32,016 bases of DNA, taken from the NCBI GenBank assembly GCA_003648625.1, contig QMPO01000004.1:1-32016 (forward strand). The letters are read 5' to 3'. The position numbers and the translations under genes were made by a program. Positions 1 through 9,378 of this stretch are shown piece by piece (position 1 is the first letter of the stretch; each line of letters begins with the position of its first letter). The notes below the pieces were generated by a model. That model worked only from the letters and a program-made list of their open reading frames with translations. It did no database searches and had not been told where the DNA came from. This stretch comes from Bacteroidota bacterium. GTDB lineage: Bacteria; Bacteroidota; Bacteroidia; Bacteroidales; F082.

Positions 1-370
1 TATGCGTAAAAATCGCATCCCACTCGCCTGATAAGAACAATTCCTGAATTTGCATACGGTAAGAAATACCCGTTATAGCTATTCTTTCTTGAATATCCAG
101 AGAATGTGACAATAGTTGAAGCAGCGAATCTTCAGAAGTTTTTTTAGAAAGATTTAGCTTTTTTAACTTCTTACGGGTTTTTGCAAATTCTTTTTTAAAT
201 GGTTTAACTTCTTTTTCGTACTGTTTGTAAAGAAGGAGGATTTTTTCTTTACGCTTTTTATCATGCACATAGGCTCTTGTTTCCTTTGGAAGATTTTCAA
301 CCATGAAAACAGGTTCGGGATTTCCCGCGAGAAACATGATGATCAGTAATGTAATTCCAGAAACCGGCAT
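1..370 (-). CDS. hypothetical protein, N-terminal part (truncated by window edge)
   Basis: Open minus-strand frame from ATG at 370 to the window edge: MPVSGITLLIIMFLAGNPEPVFMVENLPKETRAYVHDKKRKEKILLLYKQYEKEVKPFKKEFAKTRKKLKKLNLSKKTSEDSLLQLL... with a hydrophobic N-terminus. Not in the ORF track because it is partial. Confidence 0.6.
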   Translation of the reverse strand, partial: MPVSGITLLIIMFLAGNPEPVFMVENLPKETRAYVHDKKRKEKILLLYKQYEKEVKPFKKEFAKTRKKLKKLNLSKKTSEDSLLQLLSHSLDIQERIAITGISYRMQIQELFLSGEWDAIFTH

Positions 371-558
371 AACAATAAATTATTTATAAAAATATAATAT
401 TTATCCCGGTTTATGCAACTAGTGAAGCATAATATATTGAAAAACAACAGTTTTGAACAAAAGAAATTGAAAGTTAAAACAATCAGTCCGGTCAATATTT
501 TGCAGTTATTTAAGGTGAATTCAACTTGTTTGACTATTTTTGGCCATCAATTAACATT

Positions 559-1653
559 ATGAAAAGGTTATTAATAGCTACTGGAGGAGGTGATTGTCCC
601 GGTCTTAATGCAGTAATCAGGGCGATTGTGCACAGGGCATCACAGGAAGGCGACTGGGAAGTGCTGGGAAGCATTCAGGCATTTAACGGCGTGTTGTGGG
701 AACCTACAGAAGTGGTTGTGTTAGATAATAAAAAAGTTGCCGGAATTCATTTTCAGGGGGGAACTATTATAGAAACCACCAATAAAGGTGGCCCATTCTC
801 ATGGCCTGTAAAAGAAAATGATGGCACATGGATTACCGTTGACCGCTCGGATGATATGATCAGGAAGTTACAATATATGAATATTGATGCCGTGATCAAT
901 ATCGGAGGTGATGGGTCGCAGTTAATATCGCAGAAACTTTTTGAAAAAGGGTTAAATATTATCGGTGTTCCCAAAACAATCGATAACGATCTTTCATCTA
1001 CAGATACCACTTTCGGTTTTCAAACAGCAGTACAAATTGCTACTGAGTCCGTTGATAAACTGGTAACCACAGCAGCAAGCCACAACCGTGTATTCGTTCT
1101 GGAAGTAATGGGAAGATATGCCGGGTGGATTGCTCTCAATGCAGCTGTAGCCGGCGGTGCCGAAGTATGCCTGATCCCTGAATTTCCTTACGATATTAAT
1201 AAGGTAAAAGAAGCATTAGAAAAACGGTTTCATTACGACAGGGGATTCGCTGTTGTTGTTGTTTCGGAAGGAGCACATAAACAAGGTGGCGAAATGGTAT
1301 ACCAGGAAAATACGGAAGTAGGATACCGAAATAAACGATTGGGCGGTATCGCACGCCAGCTTATAAACGAGTTGCAAGAGGCCGGATTTGAACACGATAT
1401 GCGTGAAACAGTCCTCGGTCATTTGCAGCGGGGCGGCGTTCCTATTGCCTACGACCGGGTGCTCTCGGCGCAATTTGGGGTGAAAGCTTTTGAAATGGTA
1501 TTAAACAATAAATTTGGTAAAATGGTGGCTTATCGTCATCCGAATTTTATTGCCGTGCCGCTGAAAGAAGCAATTGCCAAGCCAAATTTAGTTACAGAAG
1601 ACAACTCCCTTGTAAAAACGGCTCGGGGACTTGGCATCTCTTTAGGTATTTAA
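559..1653 (+). CDS. pfkA: 6-phosphofructokinase (PfkA family)
   Basis: MKRLLIATGGGDCPGLNAVIRAI, GGDGSQ, GVPKTIDNDLSSTDTTFGFQTA, EVMGRYAGWIAL and LGHLQRGG motifs. The ORF opens at TTG 526 but ATG 559 is the likelier start. Confidence 0.95.
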   Translation: MKRLLIATGGGDCPGLNAVIRAIVHRASQEGDWEVLGSIQAFNGVLWEPTEVVVLDNKKVAGIHFQGGTIIETTNKGGPFSWPVKENDGTWITVDRSDDMIRKLQYMNIDAVINIGGDGSQLISQKLFEKGLNIIGVPKTIDNDLSSTDTTFGFQTAVQIATESVDKLVTTAASHNRVFVLEVMGRYAGWIALNAAVAGGAEVCLIPEFPYDINKVKEALEKRFHYDRGFAVVVVSEGAHKQGGEMVYQENTEVGYRNKRLGGIARQLINELQEAGFEHDMRETVLGHLQRGGVPIAYDRVLSAQFGVKAFEMVLNNKFGKMVAYRHPNFIAVPLKEAIAKPNLVTEDNSLVKTARGLGISLGI

Positions 1654-1696
1654 CAATTTATAAACTAATCTTAATAACAATTTAAATCATTAAACT

Positions 1697-2509
1697 ATGG
1701 AAAAAGCACAGGAAATTTTACAATGGCTAAACGGTTTAGCTATGGAGTACGGATTAAAACTCATCGGAGCAATAGTTGTTCTTATTGTCGGTCTTTGGGT
1801 AATCAAAGCAATTATGAAAGGTATTCGAAAAACAATGGAAAAGAGAGATATGGATGAATCTCTGAAACCATTCCTGCTTAGCATGATCAGTATGCTGTTA
1901 AAAATCATGCTGGTTATCAGTGTGTTGACGATGTTAGGTATTCAAATGACATCCTTTATTGCCATTCTTGGTGCTGCTGGTCTGGCCGTAGGTATGGCCT
2001 TGTCGGGCACCTTGCAAAATTTTGCCGGAGGGGTTATGATCCTTATTTTTAAACCCTTTAAAGTAGGCGACTTCATCGAAGCGCAGGGCTATATGGGTGC
2101 TGTGAAAGAGATCCAGATTTTCATCACAATCCTTACTACTCCTGATAATAAAACAGTAGTTATTCCGAATGGAGGATTATCCACAGGTTCACTGATCAAT
2201 TACAGTGCTGAGCCAACCCGGCGTGTCGACTGGAGTTTTGGCATTGCCTATGGCGATGATTTTGACAAAGCCAAAGATGTTATCCTCAATATGTTGAAAA
2301 CAGACGAGCGAATCCTTACCGATCCGGAACCGTTTGTTGCCTTGGGCGAAATGGCCGACAGCTCTGTAAATATCACCACACGTGCCTGGGTAAAAGGAGA
2401 AGATTACTGGGGTGTGTTTTTCGACATGAATGAAAAATACTATAAAGAAGCAGACAAACACGGTTTGAGTATTCCGTTTCCACAACTGGATGTGCATATG
2501 GATAAATAA
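1697..2509 (+). CDS. MscS-family small-conductance mechanosensitive ion channel
   Basis: TM helices followed by GAAGLAVGMALSGTLQNFAGGVMILIFKPFKVGDFIEAQGYMGAVKEIQIFITILTTPDNKTVVIPNG, the MscS pore and beta-domain signature. Confidence 0.95.
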   Translation: MEKAQEILQWLNGLAMEYGLKLIGAIVVLIVGLWVIKAIMKGIRKTMEKRDMDESLKPFLLSMISMLLKIMLVISVLTMLGIQMTSFIAILGAAGLAVGMALSGTLQNFAGGVMILIFKPFKVGDFIEAQGYMGAVKEIQIFITILTTPDNKTVVIPNGGLSTGSLINYSAEPTRRVDWSFGIAYGDDFDKAKDVILNMLKTDERILTDPEPFVALGEMADSSVNITTRAWVKGEDYWGVFFDMNEKYYKEADKHGLSIPFPQLDVHMDK

Positions 2510-2536
2510 ATCATTGCAGCATTTTACAATACGATA

Positions 2537-3262
2537 ATGAAAAAAAAGTTTCTCATATTTTTTATCCTTCTTGGAATAACACAATTATTAAATGCACAGG
2601 TGAAATTTTATGCCACGGGAGGTTCTGAGGTTATTTTTTCATTAGCGGAAATTGACAACAATGGGCAAACCGGAGGAAACATCCTTCGGTTTGCTCCTTT
2701 TTTTAATATACAGGCCTATGGTAATGTCGATTTCGGCAAACATGTCGGGTTGATTTTTGGCGGGGCCATACGCAATGTCGGATTTATTTACGAATATTCT
2801 GACCCCGGAGACGGAGTGATTACGAACATAAAAAAGAAATACCGGAATTACGATTTTGGCATTCCGGTAGGCCTTAAATTGGGTGTAATGAATAAATGGC
2901 TTCTTTACGGTGGATATGAAATTGAATTCCCGTTTCATTACAAAGAAAAAACCTTTATTAACGGAGCAAAACAAGACTATAAGATAACGGATTGGTTTTC
3001 ATCACGAACACCATCCTATTACAATTCGGTATTTGTCGGGATACAATTCCCTTACGGATTCAGTCTGAAATTCAAATATTATTTTTCAGAATTCTTTAAT
3101 GAAGACTATTTTGACGGGGCTACTAACTCATATCCTTACCAGGGGTTAAAATCAAATATCTGGTATTTTTCCCTTAATTTCTCCATTTTCAGAAACAACC
3201 GGATGGTATATAAAGGGTACGAAGAAAACAGAAAAAAAGCAAGAAAAAACAGCATTTATTAG
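2537..3262 (+). CDS. putative outer-membrane beta-barrel protein
   Basis: Signal peptide MKKKFLIFFILLGITQLLNAQ; alternating aromatic/Gly strands typical of Bacteroidetes porin-like barrels. Confidence 0.6.
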   Translation: MKKKFLIFFILLGITQLLNAQVKFYATGGSEVIFSLAEIDNNGQTGGNILRFAPFFNIQAYGNVDFGKHVGLIFGGAIRNVGFIYEYSDPGDGVITNIKKKYRNYDFGIPVGLKLGVMNKWLLYGGYEIEFPFHYKEKTFINGAKQDYKITDWFSSRTPSYYNSVFVGIQFPYGFSLKFKYYFSEFFNEDYFDGATNSYPYQGLKSNIWYFSLNFSIFRNNRMVYKGYEENRKKARKNSIY

Positions 3263-3346
3263 CGTCCGGAACTTACTCTAAAATTTTGGCAGGTTAATTG
3301 TGTTATTCTTCCGGATCAACATAATTATCAATATAATTAAACTAAG

Positions 3347-5533
3347 ATGAATAAATTATATCTCTTTACAGTTCTTATATTTGTAACTGTATTGTCCGGA
3401 TTTTCTCAGGACGAACAGGATAAACAAAACGGTCTTAATTGGCCAAAAGAAATTGAAAAGAATGGTACGCTGGTGGTGTTGTATCAACCACAACTCGAGT
3501 CATTGGAGGGTAACATCTTACAAGGGCGTATGGCCCTGTCGGTAACTCCCAAAGACAATGAGATTGTTTTTGGTGCATTGTGGTTCAAAGCCACTATTTC
3601 AGCTGATTATGACGAACGAACTGCCATATTGCAAAAACTTGAGATTACCAAGATATATTTCCCCGATTATAAAGATACGACAAGGATAGAGCGGTTTACG
3701 AGCCTGCTTGAAGAGGAGGTTGAGGCGTGGAATATGATTATGTCGCTTGACAGGATTATTGCCAGCCTGGAAGATAAAGTGGAGCTGGATAAATTATCGG
3801 AAAAACTGAATAACAATCCGCCGGATATTTATTTCCGTACTGAGCCGGCTGTCTTGATTACCATCGATGGTGATCCGATAATAAAGGAAATTGAAGGGAA
3901 GGGATATAATTACGTTGTTAACACGCCTTTTTTTATTGTTGAAAAGAAAAATAACTATTACATCAAAGGAGGTAAATTCTGGTATGTCTCTAAAGAGGTG
4001 ACTACAGGGTATGCCGAAACGAAGAATGTTCCTTCCGATCTAGTGAAATTCGCTGAAGAAAACCTCCCTGACAACGAATTGGATTCTATATCGGAAGCTA
4101 TGGATAAGGCTCCGGAAATTATTGTTGTCACAAAGCCGTCAGAGTTGATATCAACTGACGGGGAACCTGAATACGCATCAATCGACGGAACGCAGTTGCT
4201 CTATGTTTCTAATACTTCTGATGACATCATCAGGAACATCAGTACCCAGGAGCTTTACATTCTTTTAGCTGGCAGGTGGTACAAATCAAAGACGCTGAAA
4301 GACGGAAGCTGGACCTTTGTTGAACCATCGAATCTGCCGGAAGATTTCTCGAAAATACCTGAAGATTCAGAAATGTCAGAAGTAAGAGTAAGTGTGCCCG
4401 GCACGCCGGAAGCTCAAGACGCATTGCTGGAGCAGGCCATCCCAACAACCGCAACTGTCGACAGAAAGACAACCACAGTGGAAGTAAAATGGGACGGGGA
4501 TCCGAAGTTTGAAAAGATTAAAGACACTGACGTTTCCGTTGCTAAAAACAGCGACAAAACGGTTTTACTGATCGATAAAAAGTATTACTGTGTTGACGAT
4601 GGTGTTTGGTTTGTCGCCGGAAAACCCGATGGTCCGTGGGCTGTAAGTGATGTGCGTCCTGATGAAGTGGATCAGATTCCTCCCGAGTCGGAAGCATATA
4701 ACGTAAAATATGTGTATGTATACGAATCGACACCCGAAGTGGTTTATGTAGGTTATCTCCCCGGCTACACTTCATCCTACGTTTACGGTGGATGTGTTGT
4801 TTACGGAACAGGTTATTGGTATCGGCCGTGGTACCATAACTATTATTATCCGCGACCGGTGACCTGGGGATTTGGCGTTCACTGGAATCCCTATACAGGC
4901 TGGGGTTTCTCGTTCGGCATTAGTTTTGGCTGGGTCGGCTGGGGTTTTCATCCGTACAGTCGTGCTTACTGGGGTCCTCGTGGTTTTTATCCGGGTTACC
5001 GTCACGGTTACTATCATGGCTACCGGCATGGCTATCATCATGGCTACCGACGGGGTGCTGCACGGGGTTATGCTGCAGGATATAATCGCGCCAGGTATAA
5101 CAACAATGTTTACCGTAACAGGGGGACAGGCGTGAGAGTTAACGGTACACCGAGGAATGCTCAATCGGGTAGAAATCTGAATAACAAAGCACGACCCTCT
5201 ACTCGGCCAAATAATGTTTATACCGACAGGAAAGGGAATGTGTATCAGCGTGATAAGACCGGTAACTGGCAACAAAAGAATAACAACAGGACACGACCGG
5301 CCACTCAACCGGCCACACGTCCTGCTACGAAACCAGCACAGCGTCCATCAACTCAACCGGCCACACGTCCTTCAACCGGGCAAACAAGACCTTCTAATAA
5401 CATATCAACACAACAACGGCAGCAACTCAACCGGTCGTATCAAAACAGGAGCCGCGGTAATACAAATTATAACCGGACACGTTCGTATGGTGGTGGTGGT
5501 GCTCGTATGGGAGGTGGTGGAAGGAGAAGGTAA
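3347..5533 (+). CDS. secreted protein of the type often annotated 'carbohydrate-binding family V/XII', with Tyr/Gly/His-rich and Arg/Pro/Thr-rich C-terminus
   Basis: Signal peptide, repeated 'VxxPxELIxxxGxPxxxxIxGTxLLYVxNT..I' blocks, then YYPRPVTWGFGVHWNPYTGWGFSFGISFGWVGWGFHPY and HGY / RPATQPATRP repeats. Family name is from memory. Confidence 0.6.
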   Translation: MNKLYLFTVLIFVTVLSGFSQDEQDKQNGLNWPKEIEKNGTLVVLYQPQLESLEGNILQGRMALSVTPKDNEIVFGALWFKATISADYDERTAILQKLEITKIYFPDYKDTTRIERFTSLLEEEVEAWNMIMSLDRIIASLEDKVELDKLSEKLNNNPPDIYFRTEPAVLITIDGDPIIKEIEGKGYNYVVNTPFFIVEKKNNYYIKGGKFWYVSKEVTTGYAETKNVPSDLVKFAEENLPDNELDSISEAMDKAPEIIVVTKPSELISTDGEPEYASIDGTQLLYVSNTSDDIIRNISTQELYILLAGRWYKSKTLKDGSWTFVEPSNLPEDFSKIPEDSEMSEVRVSVPGTPEAQDALLEQAIPTTATVDRKTTTVEVKWDGDPKFEKIKDTDVSVAKNSDKTVLLIDKKYYCVDDGVWFVAGKPDGPWAVSDVRPDEVDQIPPESEAYNVKYVYVYESTPEVVYVGYLPGYTSSYVYGGCVVYGTGYWYRPWYHNYYYPRPVTWGFGVHWNPYTGWGFSFGISFGWVGWGFHPYSRAYWGPRGFYPGYRHGYYHGYRHGYHHGYRRGAARGYAAGYNRARYNNNVYRNRGTGVRVNGTPRNAQSGRNLNNKARPSTRPNNVYTDRKGNVYQRDKTGNWQQKNNNRTRPATQPATRPATKPAQRPSTQPATRPSTGQTRPSNNISTQQRQQLNRSYQNRSRGNTNYNRTRSYGGGGARMGGGGRRR
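5303..5371 (+). repeat. two copies of a 21-bp direct repeat (ACTCAACCGGCCACACGTCCT at 5303-5323 and 5351-5371) in the R/P/A/T-rich tail
   Basis: Exact match of both copies; encodes TQPATRP twice in RPATQPATRPATKPAQRPSTQPATRPST. Confidence 0.85.
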
Positions 5534-5536
5534 CAG

Positions 5537-6232
5537 TTACCTCAGACCTTTTACTTTCGGAATGCCTGCAACAAAATCTTTCAGGTAGAAAGGCTCGAAA
5601 TAGGCAACGTCTTCAAAAACATTTTGCCGGAACTTTTGTTCGGATAAGGTGGCCATATACCTTGTGGACGGATGAAACTCATCATGGAAAACAGCATGTT
5701 GCTGATGGCTTAACACTTCTTTGCATTTTGGCGCCCCGTCACCGGCAAACAGGATATTATGGCTCTCCAGTAATTCGCCAAAGGATTGATCATCAACAAT
5801 AACGGCTTCCGTTGGCCTTAGCTCACGAAGTTGCAGATCATAAACTGCAGCGTATACTTCCATGCGCCGGGCATCGATCATCGGGCAAAGAAGAAACTGA
5901 TCATCTTCAACTAAACCGGCCATTCCTGCCGCCATGGCTTTTAGGGTACTTATGGCAATAAGCGGTTTGTCTAATGAATAGCACAGGCCTTTAGCTGTAG
6001 AAACACCAATACGGAGCCCTGTGTATGACCCCGGTCCCATACTTACGGAAATGGCATCGAGTCTGGAAAACGGTATTCCTGCCTCATTCATCACCTCTTC
6101 GGCAAATAAAGTGATCAGTTCCGAGTGGCTGTTGGCAACATGCGATTCCCTGATGGACGTTACAACTCCGTCAATTGCCAGCGCAACGGAACAAACTCTT
6201 GTTGCTGTTTCTATGTTCAGGATGAAAGCCAA
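5537..6232 (-). CDS. tsaB: tRNA threonylcarbamoyladenosine biosynthesis protein TsaB
   Basis: ILNIETATRVCSVAL, SEQ-like SVSMGPGSYTGLRIGVSTAKGLCYSLDKPLIAISTLKAMA, MIDARRMEVYAAVYD. Confidence 0.93.
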   Translation of the reverse strand: MAFILNIETATRVCSVALAIDGVVTSIRESHVANSHSELITLFAEEVMNEAGIPFSRLDAISVSMGPGSYTGLRIGVSTAKGLCYSLDKPLIAISTLKAMAAGMAGLVEDDQFLLCPMIDARRMEVYAAVYDLQLRELRPTEAVIVDDQSFGELLESHNILFAGDGAPKCKEVLSHQQHAVFHDEFHPSTRYMATLSEQKFRQNVFEDVAYFEPFYLKDFVAGIPKVKGLR

Positions 6233-6258
6233 GATTAATAATCGTTTTTATATAATGA

Positions 6259-7623
6259 TCAATCTTCCGATTTAAACAAATCTTCTTTTTTTACCTCTTC
6301 CACAATGTCCCCGTTTTTCAAAGTTTTGGAAACAGCCCGGTAAGGAGCGGTGATCACTTTATCTCCTTCGGCTAACCCTTCTGTTATTTCTATATAGGTA
6401 TTGTCCTGGACACCTGTTTTAACCTTTGTCAGTTTAGCAATACCTTCGTTATAAACAAAAACATATTCGTGTACTTCTTCTTTGTCTTTTGTCAGTTTAT
6501 CCTCTTCCTTTCCCGTCATTTCCTCTCTTTTTTCCCGGTTCGATTTTACCCTGCCCGTAGTGTCGGCACGTGTTGTTACGGCCTGGATGGGAACCGTCAG
6601 TACATTGTTAGCTGTTTCGGTCTGAATTTCAACAGTTGCCGACATCCCCGGTCTGAAAGGTGAAGGAATCGGGTCGTCCGCCTTTATCAGATCTTCGTAT
6701 GATTCTTTTAACATGGTGATCTTCACATCGAAATTAGTCACCTGATCAACGCTGACACCCGTTGTATTGGCTGAAGTAGCAATTTCTGTTACAACACCTT
6801 TGAAAACATGATCAAGATAAGCATCTACTTCAATAGTTGCCGTGTCGAAAAGAGATACTCTGACAATGTCGTTTTCATTTACTTCTACATTTACTTCCAG
6901 AATATCGAGATTGGCGATGCGCATAATCTCCGTTCCTGCAGAAAACTGCGATGCACCGGTAACCCGTTCTCCGACTTCCACGCTCAATTTGGAAACGGTG
7001 CCATCATTAGGAGCATAAATACTGGTACGGTTCAGGTTTTCTTTGGCTTCCCGCAACGAAGCACGGGCACTACTCACCTGAAATTGACTTGATTTGTAAC
7101 TCTCTTCGGCGGCTTCAACATCGGCTTTGGCAACTTCATAGGAAGATTGGGCTGCTTCAAAGTCAGCATCTGAAATCACCTCTTTTTCCCAAAGGGTTTT
7201 ACTTCGGTTAAAATCCAGTTGTGCTTTTACATATTGTGCTTTACTTTGTGCAAGCCTCGCTTTTGCACTGGCCTCATTGGCCTGGGCTGTTTTTAGTGAA
7301 GCATCTATTTTTTCATAAGTGGAGATGTATATCTCCGGATCAATTTTAGCAAGCTGGTCACCCTTTTGAACAAAATCACCTTCTTTTACAAAAAGTTTAA
7401 CAACTTCACCCGAGATGTAAGGGCTGATCTTAATATCTTTTGCCGGCTGAATTTTTCCATTGGCCGATACCGTTTCCACAATAGTACGGGTTTCGACAAT
7501 TTCTGTGGCCACTTTAATACCAGTTGAAGTCTGACTTTTTTTAATGACGAGTACAATGATAACAACAAGTACAATCGCAGCAGCTATATAGAGCCAGATC
7601 TTTTTATTCTTTGATTTTGCCAT
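6259..7623 (-). CDS. HlyD/MacA-like efflux periplasmic adaptor subunit
   Basis: N-terminal TM, VSANGKIQPAKDIKISPYISGEVVKLFVKEGDFVQKGDQLAKID, coiled-coil hairpin, SIYAPNDGTVSKLSVEVGERV. Confidence 0.93.
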   Translation of the reverse strand: MAKSKNKKIWLYIAAAIVLVVIIVLVIKKSQTSTGIKVATEIVETRTIVETVSANGKIQPAKDIKISPYISGEVVKLFVKEGDFVQKGDQLAKIDPEIYISTYEKIDASLKTAQANEASAKARLAQSKAQYVKAQLDFNRSKTLWEKEVISDADFEAAQSSYEVAKADVEAAEESYKSSQFQVSSARASLREAKENLNRTSIYAPNDGTVSKLSVEVGERVTGASQFSAGTEIMRIANLDILEVNVEVNENDIVRVSLFDTATIEVDAYLDHVFKGVVTEIATSANTTGVSVDQVTNFDVKITMLKESYEDLIKADDPIPSPFRPGMSATVEIQTETANNVLTVPIQAVTTRADTTGRVKSNREKREEMTGKEEDKLTKDKEEVHEYVFVYNEGIAKLTKVKTGVQDNTYIEITEGLAEGDKVITAPYRAVSKTLKNGDIVEEVKKEDLFKSED

Positions 7624-7689
7624 GCCGACAGTTTTTGAGATTATTGATGTAAAATTACTTTTAATTAAGACATGAAGAATATCATGCCG

Positions 7690-9069
7690 TTATTCTTCTT
7701 GCACGTTAGCTATATCCGTCAAAGTCAGCTGCTTGCCAAGATAAAAGTCAAGAATTTTTGTTTTGAATATGTAGTCGTATTTTGCCGATGCAAGATCTGA
7801 TTCGGCATTGCTCAGTTGAATTTTTGACACATTGTAGTCAGTTGAATTGACCATACCGACATTAAATTTCTCCTCTGTATATTTGAATGCCTCTTTATAT
7901 GATTCAACTGATTTTTTCCGTGCAACGTAAGTTTGGTAAGCAGCAATGGCATCGGCATATGCCTGCTCAATGCTCTTCCTAAGTATATTTTTTTGATTTT
8001 CAAGATTTAGTTCGGCTGTCTCCTTGCCGATATATGATTTCTTCACATTCGTTGTTACCTGGTAACCGTTATAAATGGGGATAGCAAGTCCGATATATAA
8101 GGCCCCGTTACGGTTGTCTTTAAACTGCTGGTCAAAGGGCACGGTCGGACTGTTCAGGTCCATAGGATCCTGCCTGATCCGGTCAGAATAATTGGTGCCG
8201 TAATTGCCTTGAGCGAAGAGTCGTGGGCTGTGATATCCTTTAGCTCTGGCAAGAACTCTCTCGGCACTTTGCACACGGTATTCCGCACTTTTAATCTCAG
8301 GCATAATATCCAGTGCTTTACTGTAGATCATTTCGGGTGGTAACAAATTAGGGGCACCCGTAATGTCCAGTTGCGGTTTTTCAATATCGAATTCTTGTGT
8401 TGCTTCAATATCAAGGAGCTGCATCAGGTCCAGGTAGGCAAGAAGCACATTGTTCCTGGCATTAACCAGATTAGCCTCGTCACCGGCGCCCTGAGCCTGA
8501 ATGTCGTATAAACTACCACGTGCAACGGCGCCTGCATCTACTTGTTTTTCCGTTCGGCTGATTTGGTCTCTGGAGATATCAACCTGGCGCTGAGCATTAT
8601 TTACCAACTCCAGATTAAATAGAATCGTCAGATAGCTCAAGGCAATATTGAGCGAAATGTCGTTCTTAATCTTATCCGAATCATATTTTTGAGCCAAGTA
8701 ATCAAAATTCTTTTGCCTGACGTAGTTAATCTGTTGCAAGCCCTGAAAGAGGGTGATATCAGAGTTAATCCCGAAGAACGTTTGCCGGGATTGTTGAGTA
8801 ACATATAAATTGGATGAAGGGTCGGGAGCACGACCCCAGCCGAAATTTTGCCCTACAGAAGCGTTAAAAGCAGGAACCATATTAAGTTTGCTTTGTTTTA
8901 GATCCCGATCTGCATTAGATACATCCAGCATACTCTTTTTGATCGTCAGGTTGTTTTCAAATGCATAATTAATGCATTGTTCCAACGACCATAATTCCTG
9001 AGCCACCACACTCACGCTGAAAAGCACCATAGCAAGGAGCATTGACAGAATCATAGATTTTTTGTTCAT
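7690..9069 (-). CDS. TolC-family outer-membrane efflux protein
   Basis: Signal peptide then LEQCINYAFENNLTIKKSMLDVSNADRDLKQSKLNMVPAFNASVGQNFGWG; second OEP repeat at LRKSIEQAYADAIAAYQTY. Confidence 0.93.
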   Translation of the reverse strand: MNKKSMILSMLLAMVLFSVSVVAQELWSLEQCINYAFENNLTIKKSMLDVSNADRDLKQSKLNMVPAFNASVGQNFGWGRAPDPSSNLYVTQQSRQTFFGINSDITLFQGLQQINYVRQKNFDYLAQKYDSDKIKNDISLNIALSYLTILFNLELVNNAQRQVDISRDQISRTEKQVDAGAVARGSLYDIQAQGAGDEANLVNARNNVLLAYLDLMQLLDIEATQEFDIEKPQLDITGAPNLLPPEMIYSKALDIMPEIKSAEYRVQSAERVLARAKGYHSPRLFAQGNYGTNYSDRIRQDPMDLNSPTVPFDQQFKDNRNGALYIGLAIPIYNGYQVTTNVKKSYIGKETAELNLENQKNILRKSIEQAYADAIAAYQTYVARKKSVESYKEAFKYTEEKFNVGMVNSTDYNVSKIQLSNAESDLASAKYDYIFKTKILDFYLGKQLTLTDIANVQEE

Positions 9070-9378
9070 ATATAGTGTTTTTTGGATTTTGAATAAGTCA
9101 GGTTATTTAAAAGGCATAAATATAATCATTTGAATGGCAAAAGAATGACAGAAGAATGTTAAAAAAGAATAAATTCGACATAAGACGTAAATTTATCTAC
9201 GTAACGTATTAAGAAAACAATAAAACGCCTGAAACATTGTTTGAAAGGGCATATTAATTAAAAAAATCTCTCGGCGACAAAGTGCTCATGCATTTCTGCT
9301 ATGAACCACTAAATAACCGCAAAGGATAATAACCGGTACGGCTTTATTCACTAATTTTATCATTCAAAATAATAACCT

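Noticed and set aside
2189-2584. 131-aa minus-strand ORF opposite the MscS gene
   Set aside because: Antisense shadow of a clear CDS, no recognisable domain.
4772-5308. 178-aa minus-strand ORF and 124-aa plus-strand ORF (5214-5588) overlapping the repeat-rich tail
   Set aside because: Out-of-frame shadows of a biased, repetitive coding region with no independent motifs.
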